A stretch of DNA of 63,281 nt from Ralstonia soli (GCF_023955655.1 NZ_JAMXHT010000012.1:1-63281), one strand, 5' to 3'. Counted from the stretch's first letter, positions 27,178 to 35,854 are shown. The notes: generated by a model from the letters alone, not told the origin. A program made the numbers and translations.

Positions 27178-28089
27178 TCAGGCGCGCTTGCGGGCGGCCG
27201 TTTTGCGCGCGGACTTGGCCGCCGTCTTGCGCGGCGCACGCTTGCGTGGCGTGGGCGCGTCTTCTTCCGCGCTCGGTGCTTCTTTGCCCTTGCCGCGCTT
27301 GGCGAGGCTTTGCCGCAGCAGGTCCGTCAGGTCGATCACGTTGTCGGTGCGCGGTGCCGCGCGCTCGGCTTCCAGCGGCTCGACCGACTCCGTGCGGCCT
27401 TCGCGCACCTTGCGATCGACCAGCGCGAGGATGTCGTCGCGGAAGGTGTCGTGATACTCGGCAGGGTCCCACGTGCCGCTCATGTCGTCGATCAGCTTTT
27501 CGGCCATGTCGATCTCCTTGGCCGTCAGCTTGGCGACCTTGGCGCCCTCGGTGGGCACGTCCAGCTCGGACCAGTCGCGCACCTCGTTGGACCACCGCAG
27601 CGTATGCAGCACCAGCACCGGCCCCAGCGGAATCAGCGCCGCCAGATGCTGCTTGGTGTGCAGCACCACGTTGGCCACGCCGATCTTCTGCGAGCGCGTC
27701 AGCGCCTCGCGCAGCAGCGCATAGACCTTCTCGCCGCGCCGGTCGGGTGCGAGAAAGTACGGCGTGTCGAGATAGAGAAACGGAATCTCTGACGCATCCA
27801 CGAAGGTCAGCAGATCCACTGTTTGCGTGGAGACCGGGTTGGCGGCGCGGATGTCGTCGTCGGTCAGGATCACATAGCGGTCCTTCTCGTAGGCATAGCC
27901 GCGCACGATCTGCTCGCGTGGCACTTCCTTGCCGGTGGCCTTGTTGATGCGCTTGTAGCCGACGCGGTCCATGGTGCGGCGGTCGAGCCAGTCGAAATCG
28001 AGGTCGTCGCTGCGGGTGGCCGGATAGAGCGCCACCGGAATGTGGACGAGGCCGAAACTGACGGCACCTTTCCAGATCACGCGGGGCAT
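27178..28089 (-). CDS. ku: Ku homodimeric DNA end-binding protein
   Basis: 303 residues. The Ku beta-barrel core begins RVIWKGAVSFGLVHIPVALYP and continues with YKRINKATGKEV, CLREGPL-type segments and KLTAKEIDMAEKLI. After residue about 255 the tail is Lys/Arg/Ala-rich (TPRKRAPRKTAAKSARKTAARKRA region), which in Ku homologues supports DNA threading and LigD recruitment. It is the promoter-proximal gene of the ku-ligD pair. Confidence 0.96.
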   Translation of the reverse strand: MPRVIWKGAVSFGLVHIPVALYPATRSDDLDFDWLDRRTMDRVGYKRINKATGKEVPREQIVRGYAYEKDRYVILTDDDIRAANPVSTQTVDLLTFVDASEIPFLYLDTPYFLAPDRRGEKVYALLREALTRSQKIGVANVVLHTKQHLAALIPLGPVLVLHTLRWSNEVRDWSELDVPTEGAKVAKLTAKEIDMAEKLIDDMSGTWDPAEYHDTFRDDILALVDRKVREGRTESVEPLEAERAAPRTDNVIDLTDLLRQSLAKRGKGKEAPSAEEDAPTPRKRAPRKTAAKSARKTAARKRA

Positions 28090-28202
28090 GACGGGTCTCC
28101 CGAATGCATTGGATGCCCGTGTGGTGACGCAAGCGGCATACCCGCGCGGCGCGCTGCCCGCGTCATACGTTCTTCAGGCTGACGCGGTAGCATGGTGCCT
28201 TT

Positions 28203-28225
28203 GCGGCGCAACGGGGTTGCGCCGC
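28203..28225. repeat. Perfect 10-bp inverted repeat in the MFS gene leader
   Basis: GCGGCGCAAC (28203-28212), loop GGG, GTTGCGCCGC (28216-28225). It ends 22 bp before the MFS start codon. The following bases are not a clean T-run, so it is a leader hairpin or operator rather than an obvious terminator. Confidence 0.7.
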
Positions 28226-28247
28226 GCGTGTTTCATCAACCTTCTTC

Positions 28248-29432
28248 ATGTCTTCCGAATACGTTCAGTCTGCCGGTACCTTGCAGCCACGCCGGCTTCC
28301 CCTGTCGGCCCGCGCGGCGACGATGGCGCTTTTTTTCGTCAACGGCGCAACGTTTGCGACGTGGGGCATCCACATCCCGACGGTGAAGGCGCGCTTCGGG
28401 TTGTCCGAGGCATCGTTGTCGTTGGCGATGTTCATGGTGGCCGCGGGGGCCATCCTTTCGATCAAATTTGTGGGCCGCTGGGTGGCGCGCGTCGGCACAC
28501 AGCACGCCAGCATGCGGGGCGGCATCGCGTTCAGCGCAATGCTCGCGCTGATCATGCTGATGCCGACCTACCCGGTGTTGCTGGTGGCGCTGTTTTTGTT
28601 CGGCGTCAGCACCGTGGGGTTTGACGTGGCCATCAATGCGCAGGCCACCACGGTGGAGGCTCGCCATCACAAGCCCATCATTTCATCGCTGCACGGCATG
28701 TTCAGCCTCGGCGGCATGGTCGGCGCCGCCCTGGGTGGCGTGTTACTGGAACTGGGTGTGTCTGCGGCCGCGCATTGCGGCGGCATGGCGCTGGTGTTGA
28801 TCGCGACGACGCTGTGCGCGGGGCCGTTCATGCTGCCCGATCACGTGCATGCGGAAGGCGAACCCGCACACCCGACCACCGGCCGAACGCTGCTCATGCT
28901 CGGTCTGCTGGCTTTCTTGGGTCTGCTGGGGGAAGGCGCGATGTACGACTGGACGACCGTGTACATGCGTGAGATCGCGCAATCGCCCGAGGCTGTTGCC
29001 AGCGCGGGCTATGCGGCGTTCTCCGGCGGCATGGCGCTGGCCCGATTCGGCGGTGATTTTGCGCGCGGACGCTGGGGCAACATGCGCGTGCTGGGCGCCA
29101 GCGGTGTGCTGGCCACGGGCGGCATCCTCCTCGCGCTGTTGTGGCCCGCGCCCGCGGCCGTGCTGGCAGGCTTTGCGCTGATGGGCGTGGGCGCGGCCAA
29201 CATGGTGCCGATCTTCTTTATCACCGCGTCGCGCCTGCCCGGCGTGCCGGCGGCGGAGGGTATTGCCGCGGTGGCGCGCTTTGCCTACGTGGGTTTGCTG
29301 ATCGGCCCGGTCATCATCGGGTTGATTGCGCATCACTCTGATCTGCGCTGGGGGCTGTCGGTGGTGGCGCTGACCATGGTGTTGATTGCGGTGACGGGGC
29401 CGCGGGCGATCCGCCTGCCGGAACATCGTTAA
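28248..29432 (+). CDS. MFS transporter
   Basis: 394 residues and about twelve membrane segments. The first segments read FFVNGATFATWGIHIPTVKARFGLSEASLSLAMF, a pattern seen in the YbjJ-like branch of the major facilitator superfamily. A central loop contains PDHVHAEGEPAHPTTG. Substrate unknown. It is divergent from ku, with a hairpin in its leader. Confidence 0.85.
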   Translation: MSSEYVQSAGTLQPRRLPLSARAATMALFFVNGATFATWGIHIPTVKARFGLSEASLSLAMFMVAAGAILSIKFVGRWVARVGTQHASMRGGIAFSAMLALIMLMPTYPVLLVALFLFGVSTVGFDVAINAQATTVEARHHKPIISSLHGMFSLGGMVGAALGGVLLELGVSAAAHCGGMALVLIATTLCAGPFMLPDHVHAEGEPAHPTTGRTLLMLGLLAFLGLLGEGAMYDWTTVYMREIAQSPEAVASAGYAAFSGGMALARFGGDFARGRWGNMRVLGASGVLATGGILLALLWPAPAAVLAGFALMGVGAANMVPIFFITASRLPGVPAAEGIAAVARFAYVGLLIGPVIIGLIAHHSDLRWGLSVVALTMVLIAVTGPRAIRLPEHR

Positions 29433-29472
29433 ACGGCGGTCATTTGCTTAAAAAATATGCAGTTGCTGTGCG

Positions 29473-29501
29473 TTGACTTTCCTGTGCGCTTGCCATAGCT
29501 T
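29473..29501 (+). promoter_or_regulatory. Candidate sigma-70 promoter of the DPYTQGAK gene
   Basis: TTGACT (29473-29478) and TAGCTT (29496-29501) are spaced by 17 bp. The resulting leader would be about 125 nt before the ATG at 29633, which has AGGAAAGGAG upstream. Confidence 0.5.
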
Positions 29502-29632
29502 ACGACGAGGAGAGGGGGTTTCCCGGTGCCACCGCCACGAGACAAGCGTGAGGAGGCATCGGGATGCGTTCAAAACGAGGCTGCTCCATTGATTTGATCA
29601 GCCCAAACGACCCATAGGAAAGGAGCTTCAAG

Positions 29633-30022
29633 ATGCCGTACAAACGTCTCACCCTCGTGGCAGCGGTCGCTGTCGTGGCAGCCATCAGCGGCATGGCCCA
29701 CGCGCAGACCGACAAGAAGTTCGACCCCTACACCCAGGGCGCCAAGGCGGGCGACAAGTTCGATCCGTACACCCAAGGCGCAAAGGCCGGCGACAAGTTC
29801 GACCCGTACTCGCAAGGCGCCAACAAGAACGACAGCACCGCCAGCGCACTCAACCCGGGCGCGCAGCCGGCCAATGTCGAGAAGGGCAAGTACGATCCGT
29901 ACACCCAGGGCGCGAAGGCCGGCGACAAGTTCGACCCGTACACCCAGGGAGCGAAGAGCAAGGACCCGTACACCGACGGTGCCAAGGCCACGGACCCGTA
30001 CACCGACGGCGCGAAGAAGTAA
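29633..30022 (+). CDS. Secreted protein made of DPYTQGAK repeats
   Basis: 129 residues. A signal peptide ends at AHA/Q (cleavage about 24/25). The mature protein consists of seven copies of DPYTQGAK or close variants at residues 31, 44, 57, 88, 101, 111 and 121. The first three and the fourth-fifth are spaced by exactly 13 residues (39 bp), with AGDKF as linker; the last two are DPYTDGAK at 10-residue spacing. A 23-residue non-repeat stretch interrupts the array. It should be disordered, hydrophilic and periplasmic or secreted. I know similar proteins in Ralstonia only as hypothetical. A terminator follows immediately. Confidence 0.8.
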   Translation: MPYKRLTLVAAVAVVAAISGMAHAQTDKKFDPYTQGAKAGDKFDPYTQGAKAGDKFDPYSQGANKNDSTASALNPGAQPANVEKGKYDPYTQGAKAGDKFDPYTQGAKSKDPYTDGAKATDPYTDGAKK

Positions 30023-30045
30023 GCGTGCGATCGGGTTTCACGAAG

Positions 30046-30079
30046 ACGCCGGTGCATTTCCCAATGCATCGGCGTTTTT
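30046..30079 (+). terminator. Strong terminator that contains the next gene's start codon
   Basis: ACGCCGGTGCATT (30046-30058), loop TCCC, AATGCATCGGCGT (30063-30075; one G:T pair), then TTTT CTTT. The ATG at 30064, the best start of the downstream exported protein, lies inside the 3' arm. Confidence 0.85.
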
Positions 30080-30855
30080 CTTTCTGGCGGTGCGCCGCGA
30101 TGGTGCTCGCGGTGGCCCTGCCGCTGCCCGGCCATGCTGCGGGCTTGTGTACCGCGCCGTGGGTACACGACGGCAGCCGCGTGCGATTGGACGGCAACGG
30201 CAAGACGCCGATGATCGTCGAATTCACGCTGCATGACGTTAGCCGCGACATGCAGGACGGCTGCGAGATCGGCCTGCACATCTATGCCAAGTCGGGCCTG
30301 GTGGCACTCGGCGGCCGCCCGATCGAGACGGTGCAGGAGCACCAGTTGCTGGTGGATGAGGCGGGCGTCGTCACGCGGGTCGTGAGCATCAACGGCAAGG
30401 TGTTTGCGCAAAGCGAACATACCGATCTGGTGGGTACCGTGAGCACGGCCATCTCGGGCATGTTCCTGTATGGCGCCGGCCTGGCGCCCGAAGCCGAAAT
30501 GCTGCCGGGCGATACGTACGAATCGAGCTTCGATTTCGATGTGGTGTCGCCACGGCTGGGGATCTCCGTGGGGCGCATGCGGGCCGAGCACGCCAAGGTG
30601 GAGGTGTCCGAGCGCGAGGTGGGTCCGCCGCAGACGATGAACACGGTGGTGGGCGAGCTGCAGTGCCGGCCCATCCGCTACACGCGCACGGCCCGGTTGG
30701 GCGTGCTGCAACTGGGCAATGAAACACTGGAGCCCGATCCGACCGTCGCGCACATCACCGATTGGTATTGCCCGGAAGCGGGCGTGGTGATGCGCCAGGA
30801 GGTCGAGCAGCACGGCCAGACGCAGGTGATCGACGTGGTCGAGCTCAAGCGCTAG
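30064..30855 (+). CDS. Exported protein of unknown function
   Basis: 263 residues from ATG 30064. That start gives a normal signal peptide (basic MHRRFSFWR, then AAMVLAVALPLPGHAAG). Starts at 30025 and 30100 are possible but less good. The mature part is beta-rich, with CTAPWVHDGSR, GCEIGLHIYAKSG and a late CRPIRYTRTARLG. Cys residues at both ends may form disulfides. It follows the DPYTQGAK gene and shares its terminator region, so expression may need read-through. I do not recognise the family. Confidence 0.65.
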   Translation: MHRRFSFWRCAAMVLAVALPLPGHAAGLCTAPWVHDGSRVRLDGNGKTPMIVEFTLHDVSRDMQDGCEIGLHIYAKSGLVALGGRPIETVQEHQLLVDEAGVVTRVVSINGKVFAQSEHTDLVGTVSTAISGMFLYGAGLAPEAEMLPGDTYESSFDFDVVSPRLGISVGRMRAEHAKVEVSEREVGPPQTMNTVVGELQCRPIRYTRTARLGVLQLGNETLEPDPTVAHITDWYCPEAGVVMRQEVEQHGQTQVIDVVELKR

Positions 30856-30882
30856 TGCGCGCTCCCATCTTTCCCTAGCTTG

Positions 30883-31656
30883 TCACGCCTGCGCGGCGTC
30901 GAAATGTTCGATGCCTCCGTCAAAGCGGTAGACCCGCACAACGTTGAATGGCGCCTCCGGTGCAGGCTGCGAGAACAGTGCGATGTGGTCGACGGGCATG
31001 GCCGCCGGCAGCACCACACGGCTGGCTTCCAGGGCCCGATAGCACGCGAGCTGCTCGGCATGTCCGAGCCGCCCCGTGAGCGTGATGTGGAACGTGAACG
31101 TGCCGAACACATACGGATAACCCCAGCGCAGCAGATGGCGCTCCTGTGCATCCGACAGACCGGCGCGGCGGCGGCGTGCCAGTTCGGTGGCAGGCGGCGG
31201 CGCGCGGAAGGCGTCGAATTCGCTCACGCAGGCATCTGCGAACCGGTGCAGCGCATCACGGGCCGGGTCGCCGTGACGCAGGCGCCAGGCCAGGAAACCA
31301 CGCAAGGTCTGCAGGGCCGGTTCGATGGTGAAGGCCTGCTGCTGCGGGGCGAACTGGCGCAGCGCGGCGTCCAGCTCGTCGACGGTGCGGTCGGCAGCCA
31401 AGCGGAACGGCGGCTTGAACGTGGCATGCAGGCCGTACTGGCGCGGGGCTTCGGTCCAATGGTCGAGCGTGACGAGGTCGATGCCGGCTTCGCGCACGAA
31501 CGGCTCGCGCTGATCTGCGGGGATGGTTTGGTTGGTCCGCGCGCAGCGGCCCAGCCAGCTGGAACCGAGCCCATACCAGGGCTCGGGCGGCAGCAGGTAG
31601 AGCGCGTATCGCCAGGCCGCGGGTATCGGGGGCAGCACGGGTGGCAACGTGTCCAT
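30883..31656 (-). CDS. DUF1045 protein, 2H-phosphoesterase-like, phosphonate-linked
   Basis: 257 residues from ATG 31656. The two HxT motifs of 2H phosphoesterases are present: H77-A-T79 in YGLHATFKPPF and H190-I-T192 in FTFHITLTG. The family (DUF1045) is typically encoded in phosphonate-utilisation operons and its reaction is not settled. It starts 8 bp after phnM on the same strand. The longer upstream frame, overlapping phnM, is a shadow. Confidence 0.85.
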   Translation of the reverse strand: MDTLPPVLPPIPAAWRYALYLLPPEPWYGLGSSWLGRCARTNQTIPADQREPFVREAGIDLVTLDHWTEAPRQYGLHATFKPPFRLAADRTVDELDAALRQFAPQQQAFTIEPALQTLRGFLAWRLRHGDPARDALHRFADACVSEFDAFRAPPPATELARRRRAGLSDAQERHLLRWGYPYVFGTFTFHITLTGRLGHAEQLACYRALEASRVVLPAAMPVDHIALFSQPAPEAPFNVVRVYRFDGGIEHFDAAQA

Positions 31657-31664
31657 GCGGAGGC

Positions 31665-32840
31665 TCAGCCGATCAGCGGGAGGTGGCCGGTGGCGTGGCG
31701 CAGCCGCCCGCCCACCACGGTGGCCACCACGCGCGGCAGGCCGGGGCGGTGGTCGTCGACCACGATGGCATCGGCGCGCAGGCCGGCGGCGAGCGTACCG
31801 CGGTCGGACAGCCCCGCTGCTTCGGCCGGGTTGGCGGCCACCAGCGCCCACGCCTGCGCCAGCGGCGCCACGCCCCGGTCGACCAGCTTGAACGGGGCGG
31901 CCAGCAGGGCGGGGTAGTAATAGTCGGACGCCAGCACCGTGCCGACACCCGCCGCTACCATGGCTGTGGCATCGGGCGCGCCGTTGTGGCTGCCGCCGCG
32001 CAGCACGTTGGGCGCGCCGAAGACGATGTGCCCGCCGTGCGCACGCGCGGCGTGGGCCACCGCCTCGGTCAGCGGGAATTCGGTCACGGTGCAGCCGTGC
32101 GCGTGGAAGGCGTTGCGCGTGGCCACATCCGGCTCGTCGTGCGAGGCCATGCAGATGCCGCGTTGCAGCGCTGCGCGCGCGAGCGTGCCGGTCACCGTGT
32201 CGATCTTGCCGGCGTTGAGTGCGGCGCTGTTCAGGCGCGCGAGGAAGGTTTCGACGTCGCACTCGGCGCGGTCGGCGTATTGTGCGAGCTTGCGCGTGTC
32301 GCCCAGCTTGTCGCGCATGATCGGCAGGTGGTCGTTGAACGACAGGAAGTGCACGCGGCCGGCGTGCATCCAGGCCAGCGCATCGGCCACGCCGTCGGCA
32401 TGGTGCAGTTCGAAGCGCAAGTGCATCAAGTGCTGGGCACCCAGGTGCGGACGCATGGCGTCGAGCGTGTCGAGCATGCGCAGGGCATAGGCGTGGCCGC
32501 GCAGGCCGCCTTCCCATGAATACGTTACGCCGTGAAATTCGGTGGTGATGCCGTTGGCAAGCAATTGGCTGTCCACATCCGCCAGCGCGGTTTCGTAGGG
32601 AAAGGCAACGCCGGGGCGTGGCATGACGGCGCGCTCGAAGGCATCGCCATGCAGATCGACGATGCCGGGCAGGACGAGGAGGTTGCCGCAGTCGATCATG
32701 CCGCGCGTCGGGTTGGCATCACATGTTGCGATGCGCCCATCGCGGAACTGCACGGCGGTTTCAGCCAGACCTTCGGGCAGCAGGGTACGGTGCGAAACCA
32801 GCCCGGCCACGTGGCCGACGGAAGACGAAAACGATTGCAT
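31665..32840 (-). CDS. phnM: Alpha-D-ribose 1-methylphosphonate 5-triphosphate diphosphatase
   Basis: 391 residues from ATG 32840. An amidohydrolase-fold enzyme; the metal site GIVDLHGDAFE, the FHGVTYSWEGG segment, FLSFNDHLPI and MASHDEPD fit PhnM. In the C-P lyase pathway it removes pyrophosphate from the triphosphate intermediate. No other phn genes (phnG-L, transporter) are in view, so the pathway core must be elsewhere if it exists. It is divergent from the large GGDEF-EAL gene. Confidence 0.92.
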   Translation of the reverse strand: MQSFSSSVGHVAGLVSHRTLLPEGLAETAVQFRDGRIATCDANPTRGMIDCGNLLVLPGIVDLHGDAFERAVMPRPGVAFPYETALADVDSQLLANGITTEFHGVTYSWEGGLRGHAYALRMLDTLDAMRPHLGAQHLMHLRFELHHADGVADALAWMHAGRVHFLSFNDHLPIMRDKLGDTRKLAQYADRAECDVETFLARLNSAALNAGKIDTVTGTLARAALQRGICMASHDEPDVATRNAFHAHGCTVTEFPLTEAVAHAARAHGGHIVFGAPNVLRGGSHNGAPDATAMVAAGVGTVLASDYYYPALLAAPFKLVDRGVAPLAQAWALVAANPAEAAGLSDRGTLAAGLRADAIVVDDHRPGLPRVVATVVGGRLRHATGHLPLIG

Positions 32841-32979
32841 GGTGCCAACTCGCGGCGTGCGCGCCGTGGAAGAGGAGCGGGCATTGTCTCGCAACTGGCG
32901 TGCCGGCCGATGTGACATTGGTCATTCGCCCCACTCTGAAGTAGGGAAAACCTCCGGACGCCTCAACTTTCCCGACACG

Positions 32980-35715
32980 ATGGTCGATATCGATAAAAAC
33001 AGGCCTGATATGGACGCCACCTCCACCGAGCGGCCTGACCCCGAACCGGACGTGACCACCGGGGCGCGGCCGCTCCCGCTCGCTGACGACCGCTACGAGG
33101 CGCTCGTCCGGCAAATGCCGGACGCGCTGTACATCGTGGCGGACGACATCATCGTTTTCATCAACGAGGCGGGCGTTCGGCTGTTTGGTGCGCAGAGCGC
33201 GCGCGATATCGTGGGCCGCGAGCTGGACGAGTTCGTGCACGACAAGTCGCTGCATCTTGCCCGCCAGCGCCGTGGGTGGATGGTCGACCATGGCGCCGGC
33301 CTGCCGCCCGTCGAGCAGACCTTACTGCGCTGTGATGGCACACCGGTCGAGGTGGAGGTGCTTTCCGCACCGGTGCAGCTCGGCTGGCGCACCGCCATCC
33401 AGGTGGTGGCGCGCGACATCACCCAGCGCAAGCAGGCCGAACAGGCCCTGCGCGAATCCGAAGCCAACTACCGCGCGCTGGCCGCCGAAACCGCCCGCGC
33501 CAAGGAACTGCTGCGCTGTGAAAAGACGGTGCTCGAGCTCAGCTCGCGCAACGTGCCGATGCACGATCTGCTGGCGGAGGTGTGCCGCCTGGTCGAAACG
33601 CTGCTCGACGACGGCGCGGTGTGCTCCGTGCTGCTGTCCGGCGACGGCGAGCACGTGACGCAGGCGGTGGCGCCGTCGCTGCCGTACATGCTGTCGCAGG
33701 TGCTGATCGGCTCGGCGATCGGGCCGGCGCACGGCTCGTGCGGCACGGCCATGTACCTGAACAAGCGCGTGGTGGTGGAAGACATCGGCGCCGACCCGCT
33801 GTGGGACGACTACCGCGACATCGTCGCGCCGCTGGGGCTGCGCGCCTGCTGGTCCACGCCCATCCGCGGCGACAACGCGCAGATGATCGGCGCGATGGGC
33901 GTCTACTACGACACCCCGCGCGCGCCCACGCGTGACGCCATGGACCTGCTCGACGGCATCACCGATATCGTCGGCGTGGCGGTCCAGAAGGCCCGCATCG
34001 CGCGCGACCTGCAGGAGAGCGAGGAGCGCTACCGCCTGGCGGTCGACAACCTGACCGAGGGCATCCTCGTGCAGGCCGACGACGGAACCATCCTGGCGTG
34101 CAACCCGAGTGCGCGGCGCATCCTGCGGGCGGGCAATCTGTCGCCCGTGGGCGATAGCCACCTGACGCTGATGCGCCGCTCGCTGCGCGAAGACGGCAGC
34201 GAGATCCCGTTTGAAGAGCGCCCCACACGCGTGGTGCTGCGGACCGGCCGCCCGCTGCTGGGCCTGACGGTCGGCCTGGAGCTGGTGGACGGCGACGTGG
34301 TGTGGGTGCACGAGAACGTGCTGCCCATCGTGCGCGCCGGCGACGACACGCCGTCGGCCGTGCTCATCTCGTTCAACGACATCGGGCCCGCACGCGCGCA
34401 GCAGCAGCAGCTCACCTTCCTCGCGCAGCGCGATGGCCTTACCGGCCTGTACAACCGCGCGTTCTTCTCGCAGCGCATGCAGGTGGTGATGGAGCAGGCC
34501 GCCAGCGAGGGGCGCCAGGTGGCCGTGCTGTTCCTCGATCTGGACGGCTTCAAGAAGGTGAACGACACTGCCGGCCACGAAGCGGGGGACCACCTGCTGC
34601 GCATCGTCGCGCAGCGCCTGTCGGCCTGCGTGCGCCAGAACGACACGCTGGCGCGGCTGGGCGGCGACGAGTTCGTCGTGCTGCTCGACCACGTGCGCTC
34701 GCTCTCCGAGGCCGAGCGGCTGGCCAAGCGCATCGTCCACGCGATCGCGCAGCCGTTTTCGATTGGCGGTACCGAGTACTACCTCGGCGCATCGATCGGC
34801 ATTGCGGTGTACCCCGAACATGGTGAAGACGCCGCCACGCTGCTGCGCTGTGCCGACGCCGCCATGTACCACGCCAAGCAGAACGGCCGCAACCAGCACC
34901 GCGTGTACACCGCGCGCCTGTCGCAGCGCGCGCAGCGGCGCTTCCTGCTCGAATACCACCTGCGCCGCGCACTGGCGGCGGATGAACTGTCGCTGCGTTT
35001 CCAGCCCATCGTCGATGCCACATCGATGGGCATCGTCGGCGCCGAGGTACTGTTGCGCTGGAGCAGTGCCGAACTGGGCGAGGTGTCGCCTGCGGAGTTC
35101 ATCCCTGTGGCTGAAGACTCGGGGCTTATCGGCGACATCGGCGAGTGGGTGCTGGCGCAGGCCTGCCACCAGGCCGCGCAGTGGCGCGCCACCTGCATGC
35201 CGGATTTCTTCGTGGCCGTGAACCTGTCGCCGCGCCAGTTTGGCGAGGGGCTGGTGCCGACCATCTCGCGATGCCTGACCGAGGCCGGCCTGCCCGCCAG
35301 CGCGCTGGAGATGGAGATCACCGAAGGCCTGCTCATGCGCGACACGGCTGCGGTGATGCCCGTGCTCGATGCGCTCACGGCGCTGGGCATCCGTATCTCG
35401 ATCGACGATTTCGGCACCGGGTATTCGTCGCTGTCGTACCTGCAGCGCTTCCCGATCGACAACCTGAAGGTGGACCGCTCGTTCGTCTCGGGCATTCCGC
35501 GCCACCGGGATTCGGTGGTGATCTCGCGCGCGGTGGTGGCGATGGCCGCGTCGCTGGACATGACGGTCACAGCCGAGGGTGTCGAGACACTCGAACAGGC
35601 GGAGTTCCTGCAGGCGGCCGGCTGCGACAAGCTGCAAGGCTTCCTGTTCGGCCCGCCCATGACGGCCGCTGCCTACGAGGCACGGCTGCGCCGCGACCAC
35701 GCCGCACAGGACTAG
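32980..35715 (+). CDS. PAS-GAF-PAS-GGDEF-EAL cyclic-di-GMP enzyme
   Basis: 911 residues from ATG 32980 (ATG 33010 is an alternative). No signal peptide or membrane segment: a cytoplasmic sensor. Order: PAS about 30-140 (RQMPDALYIVADDIIVFINEA), GAF about 170-335, PAS about 345-460, GGDEF about 470-635 and EAL about 655-900. The cyclase motif GGDEF (561-565) is intact, and RQND five residues upstream fits the inhibitory I-site RxxD. The phosphodiesterase motif reads EVL (E689), with ITEGLLM and DDFGTGYSS intact. Both activities look possible. Confidence 0.93.
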   Translation: MVDIDKNRPDMDATSTERPDPEPDVTTGARPLPLADDRYEALVRQMPDALYIVADDIIVFINEAGVRLFGAQSARDIVGRELDEFVHDKSLHLARQRRGWMVDHGAGLPPVEQTLLRCDGTPVEVEVLSAPVQLGWRTAIQVVARDITQRKQAEQALRESEANYRALAAETARAKELLRCEKTVLELSSRNVPMHDLLAEVCRLVETLLDDGAVCSVLLSGDGEHVTQAVAPSLPYMLSQVLIGSAIGPAHGSCGTAMYLNKRVVVEDIGADPLWDDYRDIVAPLGLRACWSTPIRGDNAQMIGAMGVYYDTPRAPTRDAMDLLDGITDIVGVAVQKARIARDLQESEERYRLAVDNLTEGILVQADDGTILACNPSARRILRAGNLSPVGDSHLTLMRRSLREDGSEIPFEERPTRVVLRTGRPLLGLTVGLELVDGDVVWVHENVLPIVRAGDDTPSAVLISFNDIGPARAQQQQLTFLAQRDGLTGLYNRAFFSQRMQVVMEQAASEGRQVAVLFLDLDGFKKVNDTAGHEAGDHLLRIVAQRLSACVRQNDTLARLGGDEFVVLLDHVRSLSEAERLAKRIVHAIAQPFSIGGTEYYLGASIGIAVYPEHGEDAATLLRCADAAMYHAKQNGRNQHRVYTARLSQRAQRRFLLEYHLRRALAADELSLRFQPIVDATSMGIVGAEVLLRWSSAELGEVSPAEFIPVAEDSGLIGDIGEWVLAQACHQAAQWRATCMPDFFVAVNLSPRQFGEGLVPTISRCLTEAGLPASALEMEITEGLLMRDTAAVMPVLDALTALGIRISIDDFGTGYSSLSYLQRFPIDNLKVDRSFVSGIPRHRDSVVISRAVVAMAASLDMTVTAEGVETLEQAEFLQAAGCDKLQGFLFGPPMTAAAYEARLRRDHAAQD

Positions 35716-35757
35716 CCCCGGCGTAATGCCCGCGTAAGTCTGCGCGCGTAGCGTGTC

Positions 35758-35785
35758 TCAAGCGTGCATTCGCGCGCGCCGATAT
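35758..35785 (+). promoter_or_regulatory. Candidate sigma-28 (FliA) promoter of the soluble MCP
   Basis: TCAAGCGT (35758-35765) and GCCGATAT (35778-35785), spaced by 12 bp; the E. coli consensus is TAAAGTTT-N11-GCCGATAA. Seven of eight bases match in the -10. The spacer is one longer than ideal. The chemoreceptor function of the downstream gene supports the call. Confidence 0.6.
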
Positions 35786-35854
35786 GCCCCATAGAGGGTT
35801 GCCCCGCCACCACGGCGAGGGCGCACACAACAACGACACCTGGAGACACCGCAC

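Noticed and set aside
24623-27454. Very long plus-strand ORF (943 codons) over ligD and ku
   Set aside because: It lies antisense to ligD, which has complete catalytic motifs. Long antisense frames are common in GC-rich genes, and the translation has no recognisable domain.
31657-32517. Long upstream extension of the DUF1045 frame
   Set aside because: It runs through phnM in another frame; the family similarity begins only at ATG 31656.
35041-35055. Degenerate EAL domain because the motif reads EVL
   Set aside because: EVL is a common active variant, and the metal-binding and DDFGTGYSS motifs are intact.
33322-35700. 792-codon minus-strand ORF over the GGDEF-EAL gene
   Set aside because: Shadow of a gene with six recognisable domain motifs.
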